A DNA stretch of 64,000 bases from Yponomeuta sedellus. Taxonomy: Eukaryota > Arthropoda > Insecta > Lepidoptera > Yponomeutidae. Shown in pieces: positions 30,374 through 42,200 of this stretch; the stretch's first letter is position 1; each line of letters begins with the position of its first letter. Location of the stretch: contig OW203731.1 in assembly GCA_934045075.1 (NCBI GenBank), forward strand, positions 9,653,975 through 9,717,974, read 5' to 3'. A model generated the notes under the pieces. It was not told the DNA's origin. It was given only the letters and a program-made list of their open reading frames with translations, and ran no database searches. The position numbers and the translations under genes are program-made.

Positions 30374-33085
30374 CTATAATATGTTCAACAGTTGTCTCAT
30401 CTTCAAAAACCTTATATTTCCTAAGGACTTAGTGAGGATGTCAGCGACGTTGTCCTCTGAATTCACTTTAACGACATCTATAACTCCTTTCTTAAAACAT
30501 TCATGAACATAGTGGTAATGTACTTCTATGTATTTTGAATTCTTTGTAAAATTGCCATACTTGGCGAGAACAACTGCTCCTGAATTATCCTCATAAACCT
30601 TAACAGAATCATTAAACTCTATAAACATATAATTAAGAATACTACGCAATAAACATATTTCAGTTACTGCATCTGACAATGCAACATATTCAGCAAATGT
30701 CGAAGACTTTGTTACGCTACTTTGTTTCTTTGACTTCCAATATATGACATTGCCGAATAATCTAATTATATAACCAGTTGTAGACTTTCTATCTACAATA
30801 TCTCCGGCCCAGTCGGCATCAACGTAACAGTCCATCACGTTAGCTTCTAAATTTTGTCGGTAAGTGAGCTTAAGGCTCTTTGTCAAATATAAATATTTCA
30901 AAACACGTAATGCATAGTTAAAATGCGATTCATTGTAACAATTCTGAAACCTACTTAAGTAATTGACGCAATAAGCTATGTCTGGTCGGCTACCAGAACT
31001 TATGTACAACATTGCTCCTATCAGATTTCTATACTTGACGTCCTCATTAAGTTCACTTTTCTCAAGTTTCGCATTAATTTCCATCGGTGTTTTGTAAAGT
31101 TTTGAATTTTCAATTTTATATTTTTTGGCTAACGAAACAATATATTTTTCCTGATTTAAGGTCAAAATGTTTGCTTTTGCATAATCATATTCAACATCAA
31201 TCCCTATATAATTTTTAACTTTTCTCATGTCCTTCATTTTAAAGTGATTACCTAATTTTGTTTTCATTGCAGTAATCTTTTGTTCATCTTTGCAAGCAAT
31301 CAGTAGGTCATCCACGTAAACTAGTATATAAATTGGGCAATTTTCTACATTTTTAACATAAAGACAATAGTCGTATTTGCTTCTTCTAAAACCAATAGTC
31401 GTCACAAAATCATTGAAACATTCGTACCAAGCTCGCGGGCTTTCTTTTAAACCATATAAAGATTTGAATAATTTGTACACTCTATCAGTATTATCTTCAT
31501 AACCAAGAGGCTGCTTGACATATACCTCTGATAACACTTTGCCGTTTAAAAACGCTGTCTCTACATCCATTTGATGTATACTTAATTGGAATTGACAACA
31601 ATATGACAGAAGTAGTTTTAAAGTTTGCATACTAGCTACTGGTGAATAGGTGTCATAAACATTGTCCGTTTGTTGAAAACCTCTAACCACTAACCTGGCT
31701 TTATAGAGCTCTGCAGATTTCTTCTTGTATACCCATTTAACATCAAGTATCTTTTTATCCTGTGGTGCACTCACTAGCGTCCAAGTATTGTTCTTCACCA
31801 GACTATTCATCTCTCGATCCATTGCTTCTTTCCATTGATCGGCCTCATCACTTGTAGTCGCCTCCTGAAATGTATCTGGAATCATGGCGTCACAGTAATT
31901 AACACTTATACAGTAGTAGCTGAACTCTTCATCAAATCGAACTGGTGGTTTGATCTGTCTCTTAGACTTTCTCATTTCATTATTTATTTTATCTTCATCA
32001 TTATTAATTTCAGGTGCAATTTCATATACACTTTCGTTATTCTGTTCTTCTTCCGTAGCGATCTCATCAGCTATAGTATCAGTACCAGTTTCTTCATCTT
32101 CATTTTCAAATGCTATAAGATTAATATCATTTTCAATTATATCCACGTGTCTTGCCACAACTATTTTATAATCGATGAGTACTCTGTATCCGACATCTGT
32201 ATATCCTAACAGAATGCCCATTTCTGTCTTTTTATCCCACTTTGAATTCCTTCTTACTTCAGGTACTCTAACATATACTTTACTGCCATACATTTTCAAA
32301 TATTTTGCTGACGGTTTCTTCTGAAAGAAAATTTCATACGGTGTCTTCTTTTCTGGCGTATTAGTCATTATTCGATTTTTTAAATAAGCAGCCGTTTTTA
32401 TAGCCTCTGGCCAAAAACGTCTATCTACTTTTGCTTCCGCTAAAAGGCATCGTGCCATATCCATTATCGATCTGTTGTATCTCTCAGCTGTGCCATTTAA
32501 TTCATGTACATATGCCGGGCATGGTTTAATCATTATTCCTTTTTGTCTCGCAAATCTTAGTATACGATGGTTTATATATTCCTTTCCATTATCACATCTC
32601 AATTCTTTTATTACTTTGCCCGTCATGTTTTGCAATTCATTTACATACTCCTCAAAGCATTCATAAACTTGATCCTTAGACTGGATGCAACAAACTCTCG
32701 CTAACTTACTATAATCATCTATAAATGTCAAGAAGTATTTTTCTCCTGCATGTCCTGTTGTTCTGTGCGGCCCATTAATATCAGTGTGTACAATTTCCAG
32801 TATATCTTCTGCTTTAGTTCTATTATTCTCAAATGGTAAGTTGTGCATCTTGTTTTCAATATATATAGCACATGTTATGTAATCTTCTTCTAATTTTTGT
32901 GGCATTTCTTCTACGAGTTGTTTTTTGCACATAAAGTAAAGATAGTTAAAATTTACATGCCCAAATATTCTGTGAAGTCTTTCTTTGTTCGTCATTTTAC
33001 TGTTTACCGTATTCGCGTTAATTTCTTTCGAAACAAAACTCGTTATCTTAAATAGTCTTTCATCCTTTTTCGCAATTGCTATCAA
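30374..33085 (-). CDS. copia-2 integrase, reverse transcriptase and RNase H
   Basis: A 903-residue open frame. GAG-pre-integrase HRIFGHVNFNYLYFM comes first, then the integrase core with VHTDINGPH, RCDNGKEY and the catalytic Glu in HELNGTAERYNRSIMDM. Reverse transcriptase follows with VKWVYKKKS, MDVETAFLNG and the active-site YVDDLLIACKDE. RNase H has DADWAGDIVDRKSTTGY and SKYIEVHYHYVHE. All catalytic blocks are present. The upstream protease break means translation from gag would fail in this copy. Confidence 0.93.
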   Translation of the reverse strand: MIAIAKKDERLFKITSFVSKEINANTVNSKMTNKERLHRIFGHVNFNYLYFMCKKQLVEEMPQKLEEDYITCAIYIENKMHNLPFENNRTKAEDILEIVHTDINGPHRTTGHAGEKYFLTFIDDYSKLARVCCIQSKDQVYECFEEYVNELQNMTGKVIKELRCDNGKEYINHRILRFARQKGIMIKPCPAYVHELNGTAERYNRSIMDMARCLLAEAKVDRRFWPEAIKTAAYLKNRIMTNTPEKKTPYEIFFQKKPSAKYLKMYGSKVYVRVPEVRRNSKWDKKTEMGILLGYTDVGYRVLIDYKIVVARHVDIIENDINLIAFENEDEETGTDTIADEIATEEEQNNESVYEIAPEINNDEDKINNEMRKSKRQIKPPVRFDEEFSYYCISVNYCDAMIPDTFQEATTSDEADQWKEAMDREMNSLVKNNTWTLVSAPQDKKILDVKWVYKKKSAELYKARLVVRGFQQTDNVYDTYSPVASMQTLKLLLSYCCQFQLSIHQMDVETAFLNGKVLSEVYVKQPLGYEDNTDRVYKLFKSLYGLKESPRAWYECFNDFVTTIGFRRSKYDYCLYVKNVENCPIYILVYVDDLLIACKDEQKITAMKTKLGNHFKMKDMRKVKNYIGIDVEYDYAKANILTLNQEKYIVSLAKKYKIENSKLYKTPMEINAKLEKSELNEDVKYRNLIGAMLYISSGSRPDIAYCVNYLSRFQNCYNESHFNYALRVLKYLYLTKSLKLTYRQNLEANVMDCYVDADWAGDIVDRKSTTGYIIRLFGNVIYWKSKKQSSVTKSSTFAEYVALSDAVTEICLLRSILNYMFIEFNDSVKVYEDNSGAVVLAKYGNFTKNSKYIEVHYHYVHECFKKGVIDVVKVNSEDNVADILTKSLGNIRFLKMRQLLNIL

Positions 33086-33122
33086 TTCATTATTAGAGTT
33101 GTAAATCTTCGTTAAATATCCT

Positions 33123-33524
33123 TTAGAAATTATTTATTGTATGTTCATCCGTAATCTTTGAGTAGCTCAATAAATTTGCTTTCATTTCCTTTACATAGAA
33201 TACGTTGTTTATTTCTACTTTACTTTTATTTGCATAGACCGGGAAGTAAGTTGTAATAGTTCCAACCTTAGTCGCTTTCAGTATTCTTCCGTCTCCAACT
33301 TTCACATTTATTGGTTCCTTTAATGTTACAAATTTATCGAAATATTCATCCGTATTAATTATATGATCAGTACATCCACTGTCAAGTAACCAATTTATTT
33401 GTCCCGGTTTTACTTTAACTTCGTCTTTTGTAGTCGTCGAATTATTTACAATTGATGTGTGAAAGCTGTTTCTGCCATAATCATTGCTATTATTTCTATA
33501 ACCACAATTTCCTCTGCCTCTATT
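33123..33524 (-). pseudogene. copia-2 protease region
   Basis: LLDSGCTDHI, the aspartic protease active site, lies at about 33396-33367 and is followed by VGDGRILKATKVGT and VKEMKANLLSYSK. Stops between this segment and the pol frame at 33085 show that the copy is disabled here. Confidence 0.75.
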
Positions 33525-34300
33525 TTATCCAAAATTATAGCGGCCAGGTCCACGACCACGATTTGGACCTTGACGTCTGCGTCCACGACCACGGTTTCCC
33601 TGCCAACAGTCTCTTTTCACGTGTTCAGGTTTTCCACAAGTAAAACAAGTCGGTTTGTTCTCAACATTGGCTTTAAACGCGTTTGATTTATCCGGTATAT
33701 CTTCCTCTTTCTTAATTATATTTTTCATACGAATTTTGCTTTTCAAGTATTCAACTGTCCTTTCTTTTCCGGTAATACGTCTATTAAATCTCCAATATAA
33801 CTATAGTCTCCTGGTAATGCTTTTAGCATATAATTTAATTTTTCGCTTTCTGACATTATAGCGCCTGCCTTTTTTAAATCGTTGACACATCGTTCGAATT
33901 CATCAAAACTTATGTTGATATCTGAATATTTTGCTAACTTAATATTCTCTAAATTGCTTCTACATACGATTTGTAGCGCTGTGGATTGTTTTATATACAT
34001 TTCATCGAATTTCGCAATTATTTTGTATGTTGAGTCTAAGTCGCTGATATATTCTAGCTGCTGATTCGTAATCGCGCTGTATATATAGCTTGTCGCTTGA
34101 ATATCCATCTCATACCATGATGCCTCATCATCACTTTCCATTTTTAATCGTATAGCAACATCTTTACATTTTTTAAATTGAAGAAATTTCATCAAACGAA
34201 TTTTCCAATTCGAATAATCTGTCCCGTCAAAAATTGGAATTACGATATTATTCATGTTTAGCAATTTTATCCACTTACTTGGTTTTTCCCACGTTTTCAC
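33525..34300 (-). pseudogene. copia-2 gag with zinc knuckle
   Basis: The frame from 34300 to 33743 carries the gag core (FDGTDYSNWKIRLMKFLQF, then DEFERCVNDLKKAGA and LPGDYSYIGDLID). The knuckle CFTCGKPEHVKRDC and a Gly/Arg-rich tail are in a second frame (33746-33525), so one frame change separates them. Gag packages the element RNA. Confidence 0.85.
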
Positions 34301-34319
34301 ACCGAACGATCTGCTACCA

Positions 34320-34509
34320 TGTTAATATATTTGTAAAGGAAGACTGTAAAATCATATTAATTATTTATTTACAACAAATTCACAAGAACATAGCAAACTG
34401 ACAAGGCATATCGAAGTATTCTACAATTTGATAGATGTCTGATATAAAACCACAAAGAAAGAAAGCTGCCAATATAAATCTTCATTGAATATACAAACTC
34501 AAACTAACA
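34320..34509 (-). repeat. copia-2 5' LTR
   Basis: This is the partner of 30052-30241. It lies upstream of gag in the minus orientation and should contain the promoter. Confidence 0.93.
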
Positions 34510-35559
34510 ATAATACATCACTGTACGACTTATTTACTGGAGGATGTAACTTTATAGCTTCTGAGTATGAGACACAATTTTGTGCCATATAAAGTTTTAC
34601 CCGGGTCTGCCTTTCATACTCTATATAATTAATCCATATAATTGATCCGTCAGTGTCCATACCAGTGGACTCATTATTAATTGGGATAGTGATGTTAACT
34701 TAACACCGACCGAGGGGACTGTGCCCGACGGATCGGGCGGCTCCTCCATGGGCCCAGACAGAAAGTAGCAAAAAAAACTTACCAGATATAAAGAAACTAT
34801 ATACAAAAACTATAAAAGAAACTCTAATCTACAATATATTACAAAAATATAAGGAACTGATCTTATAATCCTATTTTAAAATAATTTTCAAATTCTTAGC
34901 AAAAAAATACGCCCGCCTAATTCAACGTTTCCCGCGCTTTTTTCCGGTGTGTTTTTTAGGCGTGATCGTTGCAAAGACGAACCGTTTTATAAGACCGTTT
35001 TGTGTTCCGCGACGATAGGTCCGTTTTACGTTTCATTCTAAAGCAGTGCCAGCGTTTGTTCGTTGCGAGACCAGTCCTTAGATTGTTTGACGCGGATATG
35101 TCCTTTAATACTATATTAATAGAGCCTAGAACTTAATGAGATCATTGCGACGTCGTCATCGGCTCCTTGCTCGTTTCGTTCGTTTTGGTCTGTGTTACAA
35201 TAAAGTAATCTTTATGTCTGAGTATACAGTCGAATATCGTGTAAAACAACTTATTTTTTCCGATGTTTCGTGATTTCGTCTCGTTCGCAAAGCGGTGGTC
35301 ATTGCTGTGTATCTTAATGTCGTTGGTATAGCGCTAAGGTCGTTTAGCAATAAATGGCAACGAGTCGCGATGCTCGCTCGCTCGCTCGATCGCGCAGCTC
35401 GTGGGTGACGGTTGTTGTTTACATTTTTTCAGTTTGAATTAATAATTCAATGCTACTTACTGATTGTGAATGTTAATTATGTAATTTTGTATTTATTTTT
35501 TACTCAAGTTCAAGTTTAGTTTTAATGTTTAGTCCTGAGCCTGGAAACAGAACTATCCC

Positions 35560-36018
35560 GGTAAGTAGCATAGTTTACCAACAAATAATCAATAACGACT
35601 AAACCTAACTTTTTTTTACGATTTCAGCACCTGAATCCTAACCACCGATTGATGAAGTTCGCTCAGATTGGACACCTCTAAAGAAAAACCAAATAGCTGC
35701 TGAAATAAATTCAATAGACCTTGACCACAATTTTTGTGATTTGATAATAAATAATAACATACTAATTTCATTAGTCGTTTTATTGAAAACATTGATTTTT
35801 ATTCATTTCATTAGGCTAACTGTGAAGCCCCTGGATGATAATTTATCGATATCGATAAATGTAGTAATGTCAGTGGATGTCCCTATTGCACAGACAAATT
35901 ATTATGTTGGTAGCACTTACTTTTGACATTGCATTTTTGCTCTATTGGTTGGTATTGCTAACGGGGATACTCATAAAAAAAGCATGTAAGGAGGTCCCGT
36001 CAACTCCCGTCTCATAAC
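35560..36018 (+). pseudogene. Second copy of the THAP-type transposon end, next to WASHC5
   Basis: This repeats 14350-14810 in reverse complement over about 450 bp, including the acceptor and the exon-like PPIDEVRSDWTPLKKNQ and the palindromic tttatcgatatcgataaa. It ends near tatactctttg, about 110-125 bp before the WASHC5 start codon. FB2 abuts it on the left. It therefore lies in the likely promoter region of the host gene. Confidence 0.65.
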
Positions 36019-36144
36019 GTAGTGGTTATACTCTTTGTTTCAGATTTGTTGTTGTATTTTAGATAGATTGGTTCCCGTATTGTTACAGAGTTGAGTTGTC
36101 CAAATTAAATTCAAGGATGTTATAATACATGAAAAGAACTTGCA

Positions 36145-36266
36145 ATGAAGGACTTTGTTGCAGAAGATAACATCTGTGCTCAGAATTTACTCAAAATTGT
36201 GTCTCACGGGAATGCTATTCTTGCAGAAATATTGAGACTCAAGGATCACATCCCGCGAGTTTTCAG
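36145..36266 (+). CDS. WASHC5: WASHC5 exon 1
   Basis: It begins [20 protein letters not shown], the conserved N-terminus, and ends ...HIPRVF plus AG, with donor gtacta. 40 codons and two bases. The next exon is 22.3 kb away. Confidence 0.9.
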
Positions 36267-39200
36267 GTACTACCAACATTTCTATGCTGTACTAACCTTT
36301 ACTCCTGCAAATGTAATAGAAGTGATTATGAAATTAATGTACTCACAAATTCCGAATAAAACAACGCTTTTGCTTTCTCACGCCCACCCTAAGACGGACA
36401 TGACCCTAAACGCATCCAATAAGTTTTATTAGTGGTGTAAGAAACCTGTGGATTTAGACAAATGTATATAACAATAAAATTTTAAAAATAAATAATAGTA
36501 ACTGACTTTGGAACACAAAGGCACTAAATATGACCTCTAAATTCGAAATATGTACGGTATTATAAAATTATATTTTGGAGTCAGCGCCAGGTTCCAGATC
36601 AGCACATATATTTTGGGTACTGACTTGAAAGTGTACAGTGAATTATTTGGAACAGTGACTTAATTGTCATGTTGAATGTTTAAAATTAACTTGTATTGCT
36701 TTAAAACATACTTAGATCTCATTTAAATCGTACTTAAATTTCAATCTTTATCACATTGAGTAGTCTTAGGGTAATTTGGTGAGGATCTGATTATTACAAT
36801 ACATATATTTTAAGAAACATACATATCTTTGTTGATATGCGACAATATTGCATATTTTAAAAACCTATTTAGAGGCTAAAAATTCCACCCATGCCGGGAT
36901 TCGAACCCGCGACCTCTGGCTATCCGTGCCAGCGCTCTTTCCAACTGAGCCAAGGGTGACTCACCGGCATCAGTGAAATTTTGAACCTCTTTACACTATT
37001 CTCTGTATTACGCACAGGCAGATGTCGCTGCTGTAAATTCGGCTGATGTAAATTGCATCACTTACAACCCCGAGTACCTACTTTGCAGTTAGGTTATAGG
37101 TTTTTAAAATAGTCCTTAGCACAGGCAAATTTTTACTTTTAGCGCATTAAAAGTAAAAATTTTATAATATTGCACTGACGATATTCCTAAAGGATTTGGC
37201 CTTATTTACTGCTGATTAACGAAGAGTTCCATTCTCCATCTCTGACAGTCTTCATCAGACCTTTGCCAAATTAAAATGGGACCAAATTGATTTTATATCT
37301 ATGTGAACAAAGAAATTATTATCAAAATGGGTTAAGAATATGTGAAAACAAAATCGGTTATGTGAAAACATAGCAAAAAAAAAATTAAATGCATCAAATT
37401 GATTAATTAGTCCTTTTTTTAAATTTGGCATAGACATAAATTTTCGAAGACATTTAGAAGAGCTTGTGGCCTAGTGGCAACCGAGTGATTGGAATCAATC
37501 ACTATGTTAAGCAACAACAGGTGCAGTCAGGTACCGGATAAGAGACCGTCCTGTCTGACTAACACTAGTGGCATTTTTCCGAGCACTTCAGTGCTCTGCC
37601 AGGCATGCTAAGCCGTTGGTGCCAGCTGTCATTTAAAGAAAAAAAGATTATGATTTTTTTTGGATCAATTGCAGAAAACGGGATGAAACTTGATAATTCT
37701 GTATCTGTAGCAATTTTATCGAAATCGGCCAGGATTGCCCGAATCTGTAATGACATCACAGCTCAGTAAATATAGCGATCCGAGAACCCGAGGGTTGACG
37801 TATGTTTGCTTACTGACCAGTGACGTCACTTTTCCCTGTGCGACGCCACATTGCGCTAAAGCGTTTTAGCGGCTTATTTTAAAAATGAATTTTTCTTTGC
37901 TCTTTTAAAAAAATACACAAAAGATTTAATTATAACAGTGCACTGAGCACTTATACTACACCAACAAAAGGGTAGAGTATAATATATATTTTTTTTTAAA
38001 TGGGGATGCAATTTTTTTCTCGCTTACATTGTGTTACACTATAGTGTGTATAATAATAAATATAAATAGTGTGTTATTAGTGGTAGTTTCAGGAAAGCCA
38101 TTTTTGATTCAGGATTCTGTTATGGCGTATTTGTCCGACTGTGGAGTCAATACGTGATTTCGAGATCCCACGGAACTATTAAAGGCAAAAAATCGTCACG
38201 AATTTAGAAATAAAATCAAGTATTGTCTCCAGCAAAGAGTATATAACCACTGATTCTGGAGATGGCACAAAGTTTCCAATTACATGCTAAAAATGAGGTT
38301 TTGTATGTACTTTAGGAACACATAATGAATTTGCCAACTAATATGTCAAATATGTACCCGGAACCGGCGTGCGTGCATGCAACGACTTATGAACGTTGAT
38401 GAAGCGAATGTGATCTGTCAGGATCGTGGCAAGTGGCAGTCCCTGGTCTCTGCCTACCCCTCTGGGATACAGGCGTGAGGTAAGGTATGTATGTATGTCA
38501 AATTTGAGCAAGAGATATTTTTTTGTTTTACGGGTAGAAAAAAGTTCGATTTTAAATATTACTATATCTTTGGCACTCGGGTATCTCGTCTACTATTTCA
38601 AAAGATAAGTCTTTCGGTGTACGCACAAAAATGGGCATTTTCAAAAATCGGGTCAACGCTGGCATCGCCCAACTGCCTGGTCGTTCGGAACCGAGTGAGC
38701 ATTTGATCCCGGGCCCTTTTTTCAATCCCGGGATTTCGGGATTTTCGAAACACTCCCGGGATCCCGGGATTGATAAATATTTTTAAAAGCCAGAAACAAT
38801 ACAAGTTTTTAAAGGAATTCAGTCGTTTTATTCATTGTCTATGAAAATAACTAGGTACAAGATATGAATAAAAATAAAATGTCTTTTAGACAAACAAAAA
38901 ACACTTGAGGGAACAAAATAAATCAACTGTAGGTATTACAGAAATCGCAGACAATAAAGAACAAGGATCATAAAATCATCTCATATAGAAACAAACTTAA
39001 TTCTCAAACTAAATAGGTAAATCAACTCTTTATAGGTACATTTATTAGAGATCAAGTTTCACTAACAAAATAATATTTTGTACTCTGAAAGCATAAATAA
39101 TCAACACTAATTCTTATTATCTTGTCTGGACCTACAAATAAAATATGAATCTCAATTACATACTCTCATACTCAATTTAACTCAAACTTAAACAATAGTG

Positions 39201-42200
39201 CCGACTGGCATAAACATAAAATTCAATATTTTTTTGTTCATCATACGACTTGACTATACCGTCATTCAGCCAACCGATTGCATTTTGTTTCTTCTAAAAA
39301 AAAGCGAGTGCGTTTCGTTACTTTTGTAACAACTTTATCCCTCATTATTAATAGGTACCGAAAATCCCGGGATTCGACAATTTCAATCCCGAAAATTTCG
39401 AGGCTGAAAAAGGGTCGGGATCCCGGGATCAAATGCTCTAAGCGTACACGACCCGCGGCAGTTAAATATAAGTTTTAACTTCTCTAACTTTGTCGTTCAA
39501 AAAATAATATTTTGTATACTTCATACGCCCTAGTAGTAGACAAGTTGTTTTGGCTAAATAGTTATTACTCACATCATAGTATTCAAAACTACAAACAAAA
39601 CAAGTAGGTTTTTAAATTAATAAATTTGTGTGTGCTATCAAATTGCCGTTTGGTTTAGAATACAATAAAATTAGATTAGAATAAATCAGGTTATTTTTTC
39701 TATTGCACTGAAAATCTAAGTTATCTGTGGTTACATATACAACTGGCGGTCAAGCGATCTTTTCCGAACAACCTTAGGAGGTTTAGGACTGAAAGATGAA
39801 GAAAGTAGGTGGGTGTACATAAAATATAGGTACTTATACAAATGTTCAAGTAACTATATATACGCCTCTGTTCATCAGCGAAGCGTTGTCGAATGTTTAT
39901 AATTTCTAATATACTTACATCAATGACCTTCCTAGGAATATTGATGATTCGTGCATACTTTTCACAGATGATATTTCTCTTCTTACTTTAACTTTAAGTT
40001 TTTTCCGTGATAGACAAAACTAATAATTGGCTTAGCGATCACAACCTCGAAATTAGCCTTGGGTAACTCAAGAGCCAGATATGAGTGGACACACAACTCC
40101 CTCGCCGTCAAGTGTGTCCCATTCATATCCTAGAGATGTCAACTATATCTGGCTCCCTCACACATACTCTCAACTCATTACGGTAGTCATCTCCAGCTAC
40201 TTTATCCAGCTCACACACAATGCGCGAGAGCGAGATCAACATCGTCTGACATCGGTTACATTCGGCCGCATTTCTCGTCGTAACCAACGAGCGATGAAAG
40301 AAAGTTCACCAAAAAAAACGTGTGATCTGGATAAAGTAGGGAATAGGTAGACTAGACTGACTCACCATTTGTGTCTCTTGTTTCCACACGCACTTAGTTG
40401 AGCGGACGTCGTATGAGCTAGGACACAAGTGAGCGAGATATGATAGAGATGTAGTGTGTCTCGGTGAGCAAAGATATGAGATATAACAACTCTCACTAAG
40501 GACACACTTTGCCCAAGTCTACTCGAAATCAACTTCCAAAAACCCAAAATAATGTGACGTTTAAAGGCTGTCAACCACGCCAAAAATCCCCCCTAAATAT
40601 AGAGTTTTTTTATAATAACATTAAACTAGACGTTGCTAACGCGTTTCCATTGCTAGGACTAATTGTGGACAAACATATAAATTGGAAAGCTCACGTCCAA
40701 AAAATTAAATCAAATTTATCGTCTTTTGCCTATGCACCAAAGCATTTATTGCAGCGCCATACCGTGTTTTTTGTGTTAGCCTCCGACACTTCTTGTTCAG
40801 TTGTTTTTGCACACAAATAATGTAACCACTGATCACATACTCCATGACACTGGGTACCTGTTTTTCGGGTTGGTTAGTGCATTAAAAATAAAAATAGTAT
40901 AATCATGTGGGTACAGCGATATCATTCCGATGTAAAAACCTAACTGCAAAGTAGGTAGTCGGGGCTGTAAGTGATGCAATCTAATTCAGCCAGATGTCGC
41001 TGCCTGTACGTAATACAGAGAATAGTGTAAAGAGGTTCGAAATTTCACTGGTGCCGGTGAGTCGCCCATTGGCTCGGTGTTACATAAAGTAATAACTTAC
41101 GTAAAAAAGAGAGAGAATGAAACCCTAATAATGCAATCAAAAGATAAAATCAAAACTACTTGGAATTTAATAAATAAGAATATTAAAGGGAAACTTAAAA
41201 ATACACTACAGTTTGAAAACTTCAAGGGTCTTTCGGATGGTACTAACCAAATCACCAAGCTATCGGAGGCACCTGACTTCTTTAACAACTTTTTCACAAG
41301 CATATCTAAAGCGCATAATGATGCATATAATGATGGTGCACTTGACCTTCCTGCGCGCCGTACAGAATCACTATTTATAAACCCTATAACAAAAACTGAA
41401 CTGTTCCAAATTGTGTCACGTTTAAATAACAAAAAGTCAATTGGGTATGATGGTCTGCCAATTTTCATTATAAAGAAGGTGATCGTGACTATTGCTGATA
41501 TTTTGGTTGACATTATAAACCTATCAATTAGTACAGGAATATTTCCACAAAGATTAAAAAAAGCTCACATCGTACCACTACACAAAGGTGACAGTGCCAT
41601 AGATATCCGGAACTATCGACCCATCGCACTGTTACCTACTCTTTCAAAAATCTTTGAAAAATTCTTTGAAAAGCGGCTAAGGTCTTTTTTAAAAAAATAC
41701 AATATTTTGTCCAAACAACAATTTGGGTTTCAGCAGGGTATGTCAACGGTTGACGCTATCTTTGACATGACTGATTTCGTAGCTGATTCGCTAAATGAAA
41801 AGTCAAATGTAGTGACAGTGTTGTTGGACCTATCCAAGGCATTCGACCACGTAGATCACAAAATACTGGCAGTCATACTTGAGCGATATGGTATCAGAGG
41901 TTTGAGTCTGGATTGGTTGAAATCGTACTTAACAGATCGTACGCAGAGTGTTATTTTACCAAATGTTGATAACCGTTCCAAAATTATTTCTCACCTCGAG
42001 TCTCTTAGTACGGACATTAGTTCTGGCGTACCGCAGGCAGCATTTTGGGTCCACTGTTATTTATTTTATATATAAATCATCTGCCAGAAATAGTAAATAA
42101 TAAAATAACTATGTTCGCTGATGATGTCTCAGTATATTTTACATTTGATAGGAAAAATATCTCGCTTTCATTATTGACATATGAGATATCTAAATCAATA

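Larger units (their letters stand above)
30052..34509 (-). mobile_element. Complete-length copia retrotransposon (copia-2)
   Basis: 190-bp LTRs at 30052-30241 and 34320-34509 begin tg and end ca, and show about two differences. The 5-bp target duplication ataat lies at 30047-30051 and 34510-34514. The minus-strand primer site tggtagcagatc follows the 5' LTR directly. Near-identical LTRs mean a recent insertion, although the gag-protease part already has stops or frame changes. It is inserted inside FB2. Confidence 0.95.
28383..35544. mobile_element. Long inverted-repeat element with LINE-like 5' arms (FB2)
   Basis: The ends ccaggctcaggactaaac (28383) and gtttagtcctgagcctgg (to 35544) are inverted. 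The match continues inward for roughly 0.8 kb on each side, to about 29165 and 34650. Each arm ends with the same ATG-containing start, MEEPPDPGGTVPSVGVKL on the left and the same peptide with one change on the right. The left arm runs on into an ORF1-like gene, and a copia element (30052-34509) sits between them. It may be a TIR transposon that captured a LINE 5' region, or two head-to-head LINE starts. Confidence 0.6.
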
